In this document: positions 1 through 6,108 of the stretch, in pieces | How positions within the stretch are numbered: the stretch's first letter is position 1 | How the letters are laid out: each line of letters begins with the position of its first letter | DNA from: Opitutia bacterium | GTDB lineage: Bacteria > Verrucomicrobiota > Verrucomicrobiia > Opitutales > Coraliomargaritaceae | NCBI GenBank assembly: GCA_018663485.1 | Contig: JABJQI010000073.1 | Span: 1-10,680 of the forward strand | DNA length: 10,680 bases | Direction: 5' to 3' | The notes under the pieces: generated by a model | Database searches by the model: none | What the model saw: the letters and a program-made list of their open reading frames with translations, nothing else | Told to the model about the DNA's origin: nothing | Program-made: the position numbers and the translations under genes

Positions 1-1
1 C

Positions 2-331
2 GACGAAGCTTATCTAGCAGGTCAAGCGGCTGTCGAAGCTGCGATCGCAGGTGAGACCGACAAGATGATTACACTTGTACGCGGAGATAGTGAAACCTAC
101 ACCTGCGAGACAGGCCTCACGCCGCTTGCCGAAATCGCCAACGGCGTAAAGAAGCTTCCAGAGAGTTGGATCAACGAAGACGGTGTCAGCATGAACTACA
201 ATTTCTATAAGTATGCATTGCCGCTCATTCAAGGTGAGGTGAAGGTGCCATTTGAAAATGGTGTGCCGGTTCTTGCCAAGCTCAACATGGTGAAGATTCC
301 ACGTAAGCTAGGCGCTCACAGTTTCGAGTAA
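2..331 (+). CDS. 6-phosphofructokinase family protein, C-terminal part (5' end outside window)
   Basis: This is the 3' end of a gene whose start lies before the window; the reading frame is open from base 2 to the TAA at 329-331 and gives about 109 residues. The segments EAYLAGQAAVEAAIAG, ETGLTPLAEIANGVKKLP and YALPLIQGEV match my recollection of the C-terminal region of the phosphofructokinase superfamily, especially the group containing pyrophosphate-dependent enzymes. Such enzymes phosphorylate fructose 6-phosphate in cytoplasmic glycolysis. The residues that tell ATP from pyrophosphate users are not in the window, so the donor is undecided. A strong terminator follows 20 nt after the stop, so this gene ends its transcription unit and is separate from the lipid cluster. 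Confidence 0.8.
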   Translation, partial: DEAYLAGQAAVEAAIAGETDKMITLVRGDSETYTCETGLTPLAEIANGVKKLPESWINEDGVSMNYNFYKYALPLIQGEVKVPFENGVPVLAKLNMVKIPRKLGAHSFE

Positions 332-351
332 GCCTAAGCGAAAGTCATTTC

Positions 352-387
352 AAAAAGCCCCGTTCGGTTATCGAACGGGGCTTTTTT
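352..387 (+). terminator. Intrinsic terminator after the phosphofructokinase gene
   Basis: A perfect 10-bp GC-rich stem (GCCCCGTTCG at 357-366 with its complement at 372-381) encloses a 5-nt loop. It is preceded by five A and followed by six T, which extend the pairing to about 15 bp. This is a textbook factor-independent terminator; the A run on the 5' side means it could also work on the minus strand. Confidence 0.95.
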
Positions 388-449
388 GTGGTTCATCGTC
401 GATTAGCGGGAAAGGCATAGATGAAGGGTGGATTTGCTTCTGGCTCTTG

Positions 450-473
450 GGAGGGACGACCTCCGTGTCGTCC
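450..473 (+). repeat. REP-type hairpin, family 1, copy 1
   Basis: The element has the tag GGAG (450-453), stem GGACGAC (454-460), loop CTCCGT (461-466) and return stem GTCGTCC (467-473). A GTAG or GGAG tetranucleotide at the foot of a short hairpin is the known layout of REP sequences linked to RAYT transposases. Confidence 0.75.
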
Positions 474-527
474 GGTACCGGTGCGGGAGAGGCATAGATG
501 GACGGTGGATTGGCCTCTGGCTATTGG

Positions 528-551
528 GGAGGGATGACCTCCGTGTCGTCC
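528..551 (+). repeat. REP-type hairpin, family 1, copy 2
   Basis: Same layout as the copy 78 bp upstream: tag GGAG (528-531), stem GGATGAC, loop CTCCGT, return stem GTCGTCC. The single C-to-T change in the left stem leaves a G-U pair possible in RNA, so the fold is kept. Confidence 0.75.
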
Positions 552-631
552 GGTACCAATGTGGGAGAGGCTGCTATAACTAACAACCCATAGCGAATCA
601 TGGAATTTTATGTTATTTCTAAACTGCTTGC

Positions 632-655
632 GGTCGACACGGAGGTCGACCCTCC
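632..655 (-). repeat. REP-type hairpin, family 1, inverted copy 3
   Basis: Read on the minus strand: tag GGAG (655-652), stem GGTCGAC, loop CTCCGT, return stem GTCGACC (638-632). Compared with copy 1, both strands of the stem have changed together (A-T to T-A), which supports a selected hairpin. Its inverted orientation relative to copies 1 and 2 gives the direct-plus-inverted arrangement of a BIME. Confidence 0.75.
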
Positions 656-711
656 CCAACAGAATAGCCGCCACATTGAGCTCAGATTGGTGTTTTCCCC
701 GTAAATGACGA

Positions 712-825
712 TCAACCTTTTTTGTGACAGTCGAGGCGAAGTCGAAGCAACGCGTCTGTCACTTTTTTGAGTGCAGCCCGCACAAGCGCGAACGCCACGG
801 CCCACGCTTTGTCTAGAGTCTGCAT
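712..825 (-). CDS. Possible 37-residue small protein, unrecognised
   Basis: A short minus-strand frame runs from ATG (825-823) to TGA (714-712). It is preceded by AGGAG (836-832) six nt before the ATG, the best-placed Shine-Dalgarno next to the one before the DUF1295 gene. The product begins MQTLDKAWAVAFALVRAALK and ends LRLDCHKKG. It is rich in Ala, Leu, Val and basic residues and could form one amphipathic or membrane-associated helix. It lies 76 nt downstream of the NTF2-like gene on the same strand, so it might be read from that transcript, but no promoter of its own is clear. Its 3' half overlaps an inverted repeat (724-762), so the open frame could be a by-product of that structure. I do not recognise a family and infer no function. 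Confidence 0.4.
   Translation of the reverse strand: MQTLDKAWAVAFALVRAALKKVTDALLRLRLDCHKKG
724..762. repeat. Inverted repeat flanked by T runs
   Basis: GTGACAG (724-730) is matched by CTGTCAC (756-762) around a 25-nt loop, with six T on each outer side on the plus strand (718-723 and 763-768). On the plus strand it resembles a terminator with a large loop, but no plus-strand gene is seen upstream after position 387. It also lies inside the possible 37-codon minus-strand gene. Its role is unknown. Confidence 0.5.
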
Positions 826-901
826 CCTACTCTCCTAATGCAGTCTTATTGCTCTGGTTCAGAACGGGGATCAGGGTACTAAGGACAAAGGACTCGCTCC
901 G

Positions 902-1504
902 CTACATCTTACCTTTGGTGTAGGCGATCAGCTGTCGTGCGATCGGAATGCGTCGGTAGACGATGTCGGTCGGGTCCCAATAATCCTGATGGAAGATGAC
1001 TTCGCCTTTACTGTTATAGCGGATGTGGGACATGCCAATCGACTCTTCCCAAGTACCTGCCGGGGTGCTTTTGAAGTCTAGGCGCATGGTCCAGTCGATA
1101 TAGAACTCGCCACCGCTGCGAATCACGCGGTTGAAGATGAACTCGGCAGCCGTGAGCGGTTCGAGGCCGTGAAGCATATAGTCGCGAATCTCCTCTGGGT
1201 GAGAGAACTGTTTAAAAGCGTCTCGGAAATACACATCTTTCGCATACACCTCGGTGGTCTTGCTGCTTAAGTTTTCGTACGTGTAGTTGGTGAATAGATC
1301 TTCGATGCCAGCCAGCATGGTCGCTTCTTCGGCTGAGCCCGCATCGGGTAGCTGAAAGAGGGCTGGGCTCGAGCGCTCAAGTGCAGCTTTATAGTCACTA
1401 TCCGGGACAGTTTGAGTGTGCATATCGTTTGATGAGTTTTTGCAGGCAGTCATTGCAAGTAACGCACAAAGACTACTAATGATGTATAAGTTGCGATGTA
1501 TCAT
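902..1504 (-). CDS. NTF2/SnoaL-like lipoprotein
   Basis: The product is 200 residues from the ATG at 1504. Residues 1-21 (MIHRNLYIISSLCALLAMTAC) look like a lipoprotein signal peptide with a lipobox MTAC and Cys21 as the acylation site, so the protein is probably anchored to a membrane facing the periplasm. The rest fits the NTF2-like fold: a central segment with YAKDVYFRDAF, and SHIRYNSKGEVIFHQDYWDP near the end, resembling the NTF2-family protein that accompanies FAD/DUF1365/CFA clusters in proteobacteria. Its substrate or role is unknown. An ATG 11 codons upstream (1537) is in frame, but I prefer 1504: it gives a clean signal peptide, and a promoter motif shared with two other genes of the cluster lies between the two ATGs. 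No Shine-Dalgarno is visible. The gene diverges from the FAD oxidoreductase. Confidence 0.8.
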   Translation of the reverse strand: MIHRNLYIISSLCALLAMTACKNSSNDMHTQTVPDSDYKAALERSSPALFQLPDAGSAEEATMLAGIEDLFTNYTYENLSSKTTEVYAKDVYFRDAFKQFSHPEEIRDYMLHGLEPLTAAEFIFNRVIRSGGEFYIDWTMRLDFKSTPAGTWEESIGMSHIRYNSKGEVIFHQDYWDPTDIVYRRIPIARQLIAYTKGKM

Positions 1505-1516
1505 TGGGAGAATAAA

Positions 1517-1542
1517 ACGAGCAAAGTCAGGATTCATTACAA
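1517..1542 (-). promoter_or_regulatory. ECF-type promoter motif for the NTF2-like gene
   Basis: On the minus strand TTGTAAT (1542-1536) is followed by exactly 14 nt and then CTCGT (1521-1517). The core TGTAA, the 14-nt spacing and CTCGT are identical to the motifs before the FAD and desaturase operons, apart from T for G after TGTAA. Twelve nt separate CTCGT from the ATG at 1504, so the leader would be only a few nt. Assignment to the cluster's own sigma factor is inference. Confidence 0.65.
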
Positions 1543-1555
1543 ATAATTCAGGCTG

Positions 1556-1581
1556 CTGTAAGTTTTCAGTGATAATCTCGT
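1556..1581 (+). promoter_or_regulatory. ECF-type promoter motif for the FAD/DUF1365 operon
   Basis: CTGTAAG (1556-1562), 14 nt, then CTCGT (1577-1581), ending 22 nt before the ATG at 1604. The form resembles known ECF promoters, which have an -35 element of the TGWAAC type about 16 nt from a CGT-type -10. A TATAAT at 1581-1586 overlaps the motif, so a housekeeping sigma could also use this site. The -35 elements of this promoter and the divergent NTF2 promoter are only 13 bp apart. Confidence 0.7.
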
Positions 1582-1603
1582 ATAATAAAGCCTATACATA
1601 CCT

Positions 1604-2905
1604 ATGCCCAATTCAGTGACGCCCCCTATTACATCAGATAAACCGCTAAAGATCGCAGTCGTTGGTTGCGGCGTCGCTGGGCTGACTGCGGCATGGCTGC
1701 TCAACCGCAAGCACGAGGTGCACCTGTTTGAGAAAAATGATTATGCAGGCGGACATACCCGCACCCTACGCGTTCCGTCTGGTGCCGATGCAGGCGTCGC
1801 GGTGGATACCGGATTCATTGTGATGAATCACCGCAACTATCCACACTTTACTGAGGTGCTGCGGCAATTGGGAGTAGAGCTGGCTGATAGTTCGATGACT
1901 TTCAGCTATTATGATCGGGCGAGTGATTACGGCTATTCCGGCAATACGTTGGGCGCTTTATTCCCTAAGCTTAGTTATCTATTTAAGCCTCAGCACCTAA
2001 GCCTGCTGAAAGACCTGTGGCGCTTCGCTCGGATTGGATCTCGCGATCTCAAGTCTGGCTATCTCCATGGGAAGACCTTGGGGGAGTATTTCCAATCGAG
2101 ACGCTTTGGATCTGCGTTTCTGAATAATTATCTCTACCCGATGGGAGCCGCCATTTGGTCTTCGCCTGTAGCGAAAATGGCAGATTTCCCTGCTCAGCCG
2201 TATTTGCACTTTTTAGAGAATCATGGGCTGTTGCGCTTGACCAACCGACCGCAGTGGAAATTTGTCGCGGGGGGCAGCCGCACTTATGTCGAGGCCATGC
2301 TGCGTGACTTCCCGCTTGCGCCGGAATTGTCCACCCCGCCACAGAGCATACGCCGCACTGAATCTGGGGTGCTGTTACAGATGCCCGACGGCCAGGAGCA
2401 ACACTTTGATCACGTGGTCATCGGCACACACGCGGATGAGGCGCTGCAATTACTGGCAGACCCGAGTGACTCCGAGCGTGAACGTCTCGGACCGTGGCGC
2501 TATCAGCCAAACTCCGTAGTGCTGCACACCAGCCCAACACACCTGCCGCCAAATCCGAAGCTGTGGTCGTCTTGGAACTTCATCCGCGAATCCGCGCAGG
2601 CTGATACTTCGCAGCCTGTATCGGTCAGTTATTATATGAATCGTTTGCAGGACTTGAAGACTCGGAGTGACTACGTAGTTACCTTGAATTCGAGTGAAGC
2701 AATTCCCGAAGCGCGTGTGATTAATCGTACGACCCTCATGCACCCGCTTTATTCGTTTGATAGTATGGCAACACAGCCTAAGTTAGTGTCAATGAACGGG
2801 CAGCGAAATACATGGTTCTGCGGTAGCTATTTCGGCTATGGCTTTCATGAAGATGCAGTTAAGTCCGCGGTCGAAGTTGCGCAGCGTTTTGGAATCGAAT
2901 TGTGA
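1604..2905 (+). CDS. FAD-dependent amine-oxidase-like oxidoreductase
   Basis: This 433-residue protein starts with a Rossmann dinucleotide-binding motif: KIAVVGCGVAGLTAAWLLNR has Gly21, Gly23 and Gly26, followed by Glu43 in LFEKN, which would bind the ribose, and GGHT (49-52). The C-terminal WFCGSYFGYGFHEDAVKSA closes the FAD site as in the amine oxidase/phytoene desaturase superfamily (COG2907-like). No signal peptide or membrane helix is seen. The family sits beside CFA-type methyltransferases in many bacteria, and plant cyclopropane synthases carry a fused N-terminal flavin domain. A related flavoprotein (UfaD) acts in furan fatty acid synthesis in Rhodobacter. The likely role is therefore desaturation or reduction of a lipid acyl chain, but the reaction is not proven. 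The ATG follows an ECF-type promoter motif by 22 nt and has no Shine-Dalgarno. The stop overlaps the next gene by 4 nt. Confidence 0.88.
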   Translation: MPNSVTPPITSDKPLKIAVVGCGVAGLTAAWLLNRKHEVHLFEKNDYAGGHTRTLRVPSGADAGVAVDTGFIVMNHRNYPHFTEVLRQLGVELADSSMTFSYYDRASDYGYSGNTLGALFPKLSYLFKPQHLSLLKDLWRFARIGSRDLKSGYLHGKTLGEYFQSRRFGSAFLNNYLYPMGAAIWSSPVAKMADFPAQPYLHFLENHGLLRLTNRPQWKFVAGGSRTYVEAMLRDFPLAPELSTPPQSIRRTESGVLLQMPDGQEQHFDHVVIGTHADEALQLLADPSDSERERLGPWRYQPNSVVLHTSPTHLPPNPKLWSSWNFIRESAQADTSQPVSVSYYMNRLQDLKTRSDYVVTLNSSEAIPEARVINRTTLMHPLYSFDSMATQPKLVSMNGQRNTWFCGSYFGYGFHEDAVKSAVEVAQRFGIEL

Positions 2906-3702
2906 TCTGGAAGTCTCAGGTATATCGGGGGCAGGTAGTTCATCAGCGTATGGGTCCAGTCGCGCATGCCTTTACTTACCCAGTTACTTTTTTCGCCTTC
3001 GATCCTAACGAGCTATCTTCTATCGCCGAGCGCTGCAGACTCTTTAGTTATAATCAGTCCAACATCCTGCGATTAAACGATCACGATTACTTGCACGGTG
3101 AGCATCGTCCAATAGGAGAGCAAGTTGATGCGCTATTAGGGCCAGAGTGCGCTGGGCAAGTCACACGTATCATTACTTCGCCGCGCTATTTTAACTATGC
3201 GTTTAACCCAGTTAATTTCCATCTTCGTATGCAAGGGGCGGAGTTGATTAGTGTGGTGGCAGAGGTAAACAATACCTTTGGCGATCGGCATGTCTATGTC
3301 TTGCCAGATCTTAAGCCCGGAAAACGTGCTAATACATGGATCGCACAATGTCCGAAGGCGTTTCATGTTTCGCCCTTTAATGATAGATCTGGCGATTATC
3401 ATTTCACTTTCAGGGTCGAGGAGGATGAAATTTATTTACGAGTGGATTTGTATCGTGACGGTGCCTGTGTGTTAAAAACATGGATACAAGGGTGCTGCGT
3501 GCCTCTAAATGCAGCCAATATCATTCGCCATGCGCTGCTGCATCCTTTCGATACGGCACTCAACAGTATGCCGCGGATTATTTGGCAGGCAGCTCAGCTT
3601 TATTATAAAAAAAAGCTACAGGTGTACCAGCGCCCGTCGCCGTGCTCACCACAGACTTTAATCGACCGTGATGCACAATTGGAGCCGCATTCGACTATTT
3701 GA
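2902..3702 (+). CDS. DUF1365 family protein
   Basis: The product has 266 residues and a GTG start whose bases overlap the TGA of the FAD gene (GTGA), which suggests translational coupling. Family hallmarks are HAFTYPVTFFAFDPNEL near the N-terminus (22-38), FNYAFNPV (97-104), EVNNTFGDRH (121-130) and KAFHVSPF (152-159). Length is usual for the family. DUF1365 proteins have no settled biochemical activity, but they are persistent neighbours of FAD amine-oxidase-like proteins and CFA-type methyltransferases, so a part in acyl-chain modification is inferred from context. The 161 nt after the stop contain only GC-rich palindromes (for example CGCGTGGGCACGCG at 3725-3738) without a T run, so no clear terminator separates this operon from the sigma gene. 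Confidence 0.9.
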   Translation: MIWKSQVYRGQVVHQRMGPVAHAFTYPVTFFAFDPNELSSIAERCRLFSYNQSNILRLNDHDYLHGEHRPIGEQVDALLGPECAGQVTRIITSPRYFNYAFNPVNFHLRMQGAELISVVAEVNNTFGDRHVYVLPDLKPGKRANTWIAQCPKAFHVSPFNDRSGDYHFTFRVEEDEIYLRVDLYRDGACVLKTWIQGCCVPLNAANIIRHALLHPFDTALNSMPRIIWQAAQLYYKKKLQVYQRPSPCSPQTLIDRDAQLEPHSTI

Positions 3703-3863
3703 GCTTCTTTGCGTGGGCGCCTTTCGCGTGGGCACGCGCACATCTAAAGCGCACGCCGCGGAGCTCTTTTCCCCTTCGAGTGCTGCGTTCCTTCAGATTA
3801 GAGGGAAGCCGAGCGCCTCGTCTTAAGCGTCACTGAACATTCAGGTTTTAAACGTTTGTTGAC

Positions 3864-4490
3864 TTGCATTCCACTAGTGATGATCGTGATCGGATCATTG
3901 CTAAACAAAGTCAGCCTAAAGTTGAAATTGCACCACCTGAGACGTGGGTGGATCGCTATGGTAATTACTTATACGCCTACGCAATGTCTCGCCTGCGTAA
4001 TGCCGATGCCGCTGCTGATTGTGTGCAAGATACCTTTTTAGCCGGTATTAAAGCCCTAGAGCGCTTCGATGGCAGTCGCGATATTAAGTTCTGGTTGCGT
4101 GGGATCATGCGCAACAAGATTGTCGATCAGATTCGCAAGTCGATTAAGGAGAACAAAGTCGACATCGATAATGAGGATGAGGCCTTGCTTGAGAGTTTCT
4201 GGTTTAAGTATAGTGGAATCGCTACGACTAATCCAGACCCTTGGCAATTCAATCCACGTAAGGCCTATGATAATACCGAATTTTGGGACGTATTTAATGT
4301 CTGTATCGATAAAGTTAAGCAGCCCGCCCGCCAGGCGTTCGTGCTGCGCATGCTCGAAGACATGGAAACTGAAGAAGTTTGTAAGGTCATGGACATTACT
4401 CCGAACTATTTATGGGTCCTATTACATCGCGCACGCCAGCAACTCAAAGTGGCACTCGAAGAAAAATGGACCGGAAATGGTGTTAAGTAG
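3864..4490 (+). CDS. ECF-like sigma-70 family RNA polymerase sigma factor
   Basis: The product has 208 residues. Region 2 spans roughly 34-96 (YLYAYAMSRLRNADAAADCVQDTF, then FDGSRDIKFWLRGIMRNKIVDQIRK), and region 4 roughly 148-202 (PARQAFVLRMLEDMETEEVCKVMDI, then YLWVLLHRARQQLKVALE). Regions 1 and 3 are absent, as in ECF sigmas. The opening PETWVDRYGNYLY, the long linker and NYLWVLLHRAR resemble the family described by the TIGR02943 model. Only a TTG start (3864) is available before the upstream stop at 3849. The next start, GTG at 3948, would cut into the conserved WVDRYG segment, so TTG is preferred despite no clear Shine-Dalgarno. An anti-sigma candidate follows 12 nt later. The protein probably directs RNA polymerase to the TGTAA/CTCGT promoters of this cluster. 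That motif is not seen before its own gene. Confidence 0.88.
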   Translation: MHSTSDDRDRIIAKQSQPKVEIAPPETWVDRYGNYLYAYAMSRLRNADAAADCVQDTFLAGIKALERFDGSRDIKFWLRGIMRNKIVDQIRKSIKENKVDIDNEDEALLESFWFKYSGIATTNPDPWQFNPRKAYDNTEFWDVFNVCIDKVKQPARQAFVLRMLEDMETEEVCKVMDITPNYLWVLLHRARQQLKVALEEKWTGNGVK

Positions 4491-4502
4491 TTTTATTTTC
4501 TA

Positions 4503-4775
4503 ATGTTTACCTGCAAACAAGTCTCTCATTCATTATCCAAAGGGGATTATGCTAAGCTCTCTCCTGCGAAGAAGTTCTTTCTTTGGTTGCATGTGAAGCT
4601 CTGCATCTTTTGTGGAAAATTCAATCGGCAAGTCATGGATAGCCAAGACATGTGTCGTCACTTTAAAGAATACGAAGTCACGAATTGTCAGTGTGCTCCG
4701 GAGTTACAAGAGGGTCAAAAAGACGAGTTGAAGGCACTGCTTGCCGCGCAGTCGGTAAAAAGCACAAAGCATTGA
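4503..4775 (+). CDS. Small zinc-motif protein, candidate anti-sigma factor
   Basis: This 90-residue protein contains Cys4 and the motif His30-x3-Cys34-x2-Cys37 (LHVKLCIFCGKF), the signature of zinc-binding anti-sigma (ZAS) domains that hold ECF sigmas inactive. It starts 12 nt after the sigma stop and is certainly co-oriented, probably co-transcribed. No membrane helix is visible, so it would be a soluble cytoplasmic anti-sigma rather than a transmembrane one. A second Cys pair, CQC, occurs near residues 63-65. The two Cys clusters could make release of the sigma redox- or metal-sensitive, but that is inference. It is much shorter than ChrR and lacks the cupin domain of that anti-sigma. Confidence 0.75.
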   Translation: MFTCKQVSHSLSKGDYAKLSPAKKFFLWLHVKLCIFCGKFNRQVMDSQDMCRHFKEYEVTNCQCAPELQEGQKDELKALLAAQSVKSTKH

Positions 4776-4815
4776 AACGGGCGAACCTTGAAGGCGACGA
4801 ACTTTGAAGCTGAAC

Positions 4816-4843
4816 GCTCGACTTAGGTAATTGTAAGTTGAGC
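4816..4843. terminator. Candidate bidirectional terminator between convergent operons
   Basis: GCTCGACTTA (4816-4825) and TAAGTTGAGC (4834-4843) pair over 10 bp with one G-U wobble and an 8-nt loop. It lies midway between the stops of the anti-sigma and CFA-like genes. T-runs are poor on both strands, so this is only a candidate. Confidence 0.45.
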
Positions 4844-4866
4844 ATTGGTCGTTTCTCGTGCTGTGG

Positions 4867-6108
4867 CTAGCCACCATTACGGTGAAGCACGATATGCTGC
4901 ACATCAATCAGCTCGGTTTTAAAGCCAGCTTCGCAGTAGCTGAAGTAGTAATTCCACTTGCGGCAGAACTCGGCATCGAATCCGAGTGACTGCACGGCCT
5001 CTAATTGTCCATTAAACGCATCGGTCCAGCGCTTGAGCGTCTCGGCATAATCGTGACCAAACGAATCCATTTGTAGGACTTGCATGCCGCCGGCATTGGC
5101 CACATGGGCTCGGATCGCTCCGGGAGAAGGCAGATGACCGCCGGGGAAAATGTATTTCTGTATCCAGTCGCAACTCCGGCAATAGCGCTCGTAACGTTGG
5201 TCGGGAATGGTGATGCCCTGTAGCACAGCCTTTGCGCCCGGTTTGAGTGATTGCTGAATGATCTTGAAATAGCTGTCCAGGTATTCCTGTCCCACTGCTT
5301 CGATCATCTCACAGGAAAGCACGGCATCATACTGTCCGGACAGTGTCCGATAATCTTGAAGTGCGATCTCAACCCGATCTGATACGCCCGCTTGCTCGAA
5401 GCAGTTCTTGGCATATGCAAATTGTTCCTCCGAGAGCGTAATCGTCTTTACTGTGCAACCACGCTCAGCCGCGCGGCGGGCCAATGCGCCCCAACCGGAG
5501 CCGATTTCTAGCAAATGATCGCCTGTTTTGACACCTGCCAAGTCAAGCATGCGGTCAATTTTGTTCAGCTGCGCTTGCTCGAGTGTGTCTACATCGCTCA
5601 AGAACCGTGCGCTGGAATACGTCATCGTGGGGTCTAGGAATGTCTCATAGAAGGCATTGCTCAAGTCGTAGTGCTCTTGAATATTCTCGCGGCTTTGCTG
5701 CATGGTGTTGCGCCGCGCACGATGATATAGCTGATTCATCTTCTTCGCTAAAATGGAGAAGCCATATTGCACGCGACCGAGCTCTTTTTGATTTTTTGCC
5801 AACAGTGTGAGTAGCCCACTGAGGTCGGAGGTCGTCCACAGGCCAGCGACATAGGCTTCGCCCAATCCGACACTGCCACCCGAAAATACTTTCCTGAAAA
5901 AGGCTGGTCCATGGATCCGCAGTTTGATTGGAGAGAATGCGGGGTCGCCACTCTGGGCGCATGCGCCACTTGGAAAATGAATACTTAGGTAGCCTTGGTG
6001 TAGATTACCCAGTGCGCGCAGAAAAAGTCGCTCCAGCAGAAGTGGGCGTGGGTGATCGCCTTCTGCTGAAGTTTCGCTTAGGGTTGATCTGGCTGATGGG
6101 GTTTCCAT
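4867..6108 (-). CDS. Cyclopropane-fatty-acid-synthase-like SAM-dependent methyltransferase
   Basis: The product has 413 residues from the ATG at 6108. Family motifs are ENIQEHYDLSNAFYE (141-155), LDPTMTYSSARF (158-169), the SAM-binding EIGSGWG (201-207), CEMIEAVG (266-273) and WIQKYIFPGGHLPS (315-328). The enzyme would transfer a methylene or methyl carbon from S-adenosylmethionine to the double bond of a phospholipid acyl chain at the inner face of the membrane. Ser stands where E. coli Cfa has Cys139 in the YSC segment, a common variant. Cyclopropane formation and plain methylation (UfaM- or BfaB-like) cannot be told apart here. The frame stays open to an ATG at 6300, but that extension lies inside the DUF1295 gene and lacks family features, so 6108 is chosen. 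It is the last gene of the desaturase operon and overlaps DUF1295 by 31 nt. Confidence 0.9.
   Translation of the reverse strand: METPSARSTLSETSAEGDHPRPLLLERLFLRALGNLHQGYLSIHFPSGACAQSGDPAFSPIKLRIHGPAFFRKVFSGGSVGLGEAYVAGLWTTSDLSGLLTLLAKNQKELGRVQYGFSILAKKMNQLYHRARRNTMQQSRENIQEHYDLSNAFYETFLDPTMTYSSARFLSDVDTLEQAQLNKIDRMLDLAGVKTGDHLLEIGSGWGALARRAAERGCTVKTITLSEEQFAYAKNCFEQAGVSDRVEIALQDYRTLSGQYDAVLSCEMIEAVGQEYLDSYFKIIQQSLKPGAKAVLQGITIPDQRYERYCRSCDWIQKYIFPGGHLPSPGAIRAHVANAGGMQVLQMDSFGHDYAETLKRWTDAFNGQLEAVQSLGFDAEFCRKWNYYFSYCEAGFKTELIDVQHIVLHRNGG

Larger units (their letters stand above)
406..571. repeat. Two tandem 77/78-bp units plus the start of a third
   Basis: Unit 1 (406-482) and unit 2 (483-560) are clearly homologous along their length: both open with GCGGGA[A/G]AGGCATAGATG, and both contain a REP hairpin followed by CGGTACC. 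A truncated third unit (GTGGGAGAGGC) occupies 561-571. The repeats are non-coding and start 18 nt after the terminator of the preceding gene. Open frames across them are incidental. Confidence 0.85.

Noticed and set aside
393..805. Minus-strand frames of 93 and 65 codons across the REP repeats
   Set aside because: They run through tandem repeats and hairpins, have no protein-family features, and overlap each other in different frames.
864..887. TGTCC-N14-CCCGT on the minus strand before the 37-codon frame, similar to the shared promoter motif
   Set aside because: Three mismatches to the fixed bases and one nt shorter overall; not enough to call a fourth site.
3859..3887. TTGACT as a housekeeping -35 box for the sigma gene
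   Set aside because: It overlaps the only sensible start codon and no -10 sequence follows at 16-18 nt.
4380..4404. TGTAAG with a CGA 16 nt downstream inside the sigma gene
   Set aside because: Inside coding sequence, lacks CTCGT, and no gene start follows.
4832..4857. TGTAAG followed by CTCGT on the plus strand between the anti-sigma and CFA-like genes
   Set aside because: The spacing is 17 nt instead of 14, there is no plus-strand gene downstream, and TGTAAG lies inside the candidate terminator stem; treated as chance.
5645..5969. Minus-strand frames of 105 and 73 codons inside the CFA-like gene
   Set aside because: Shadow frames of a well-supported gene, without recognisable domains.
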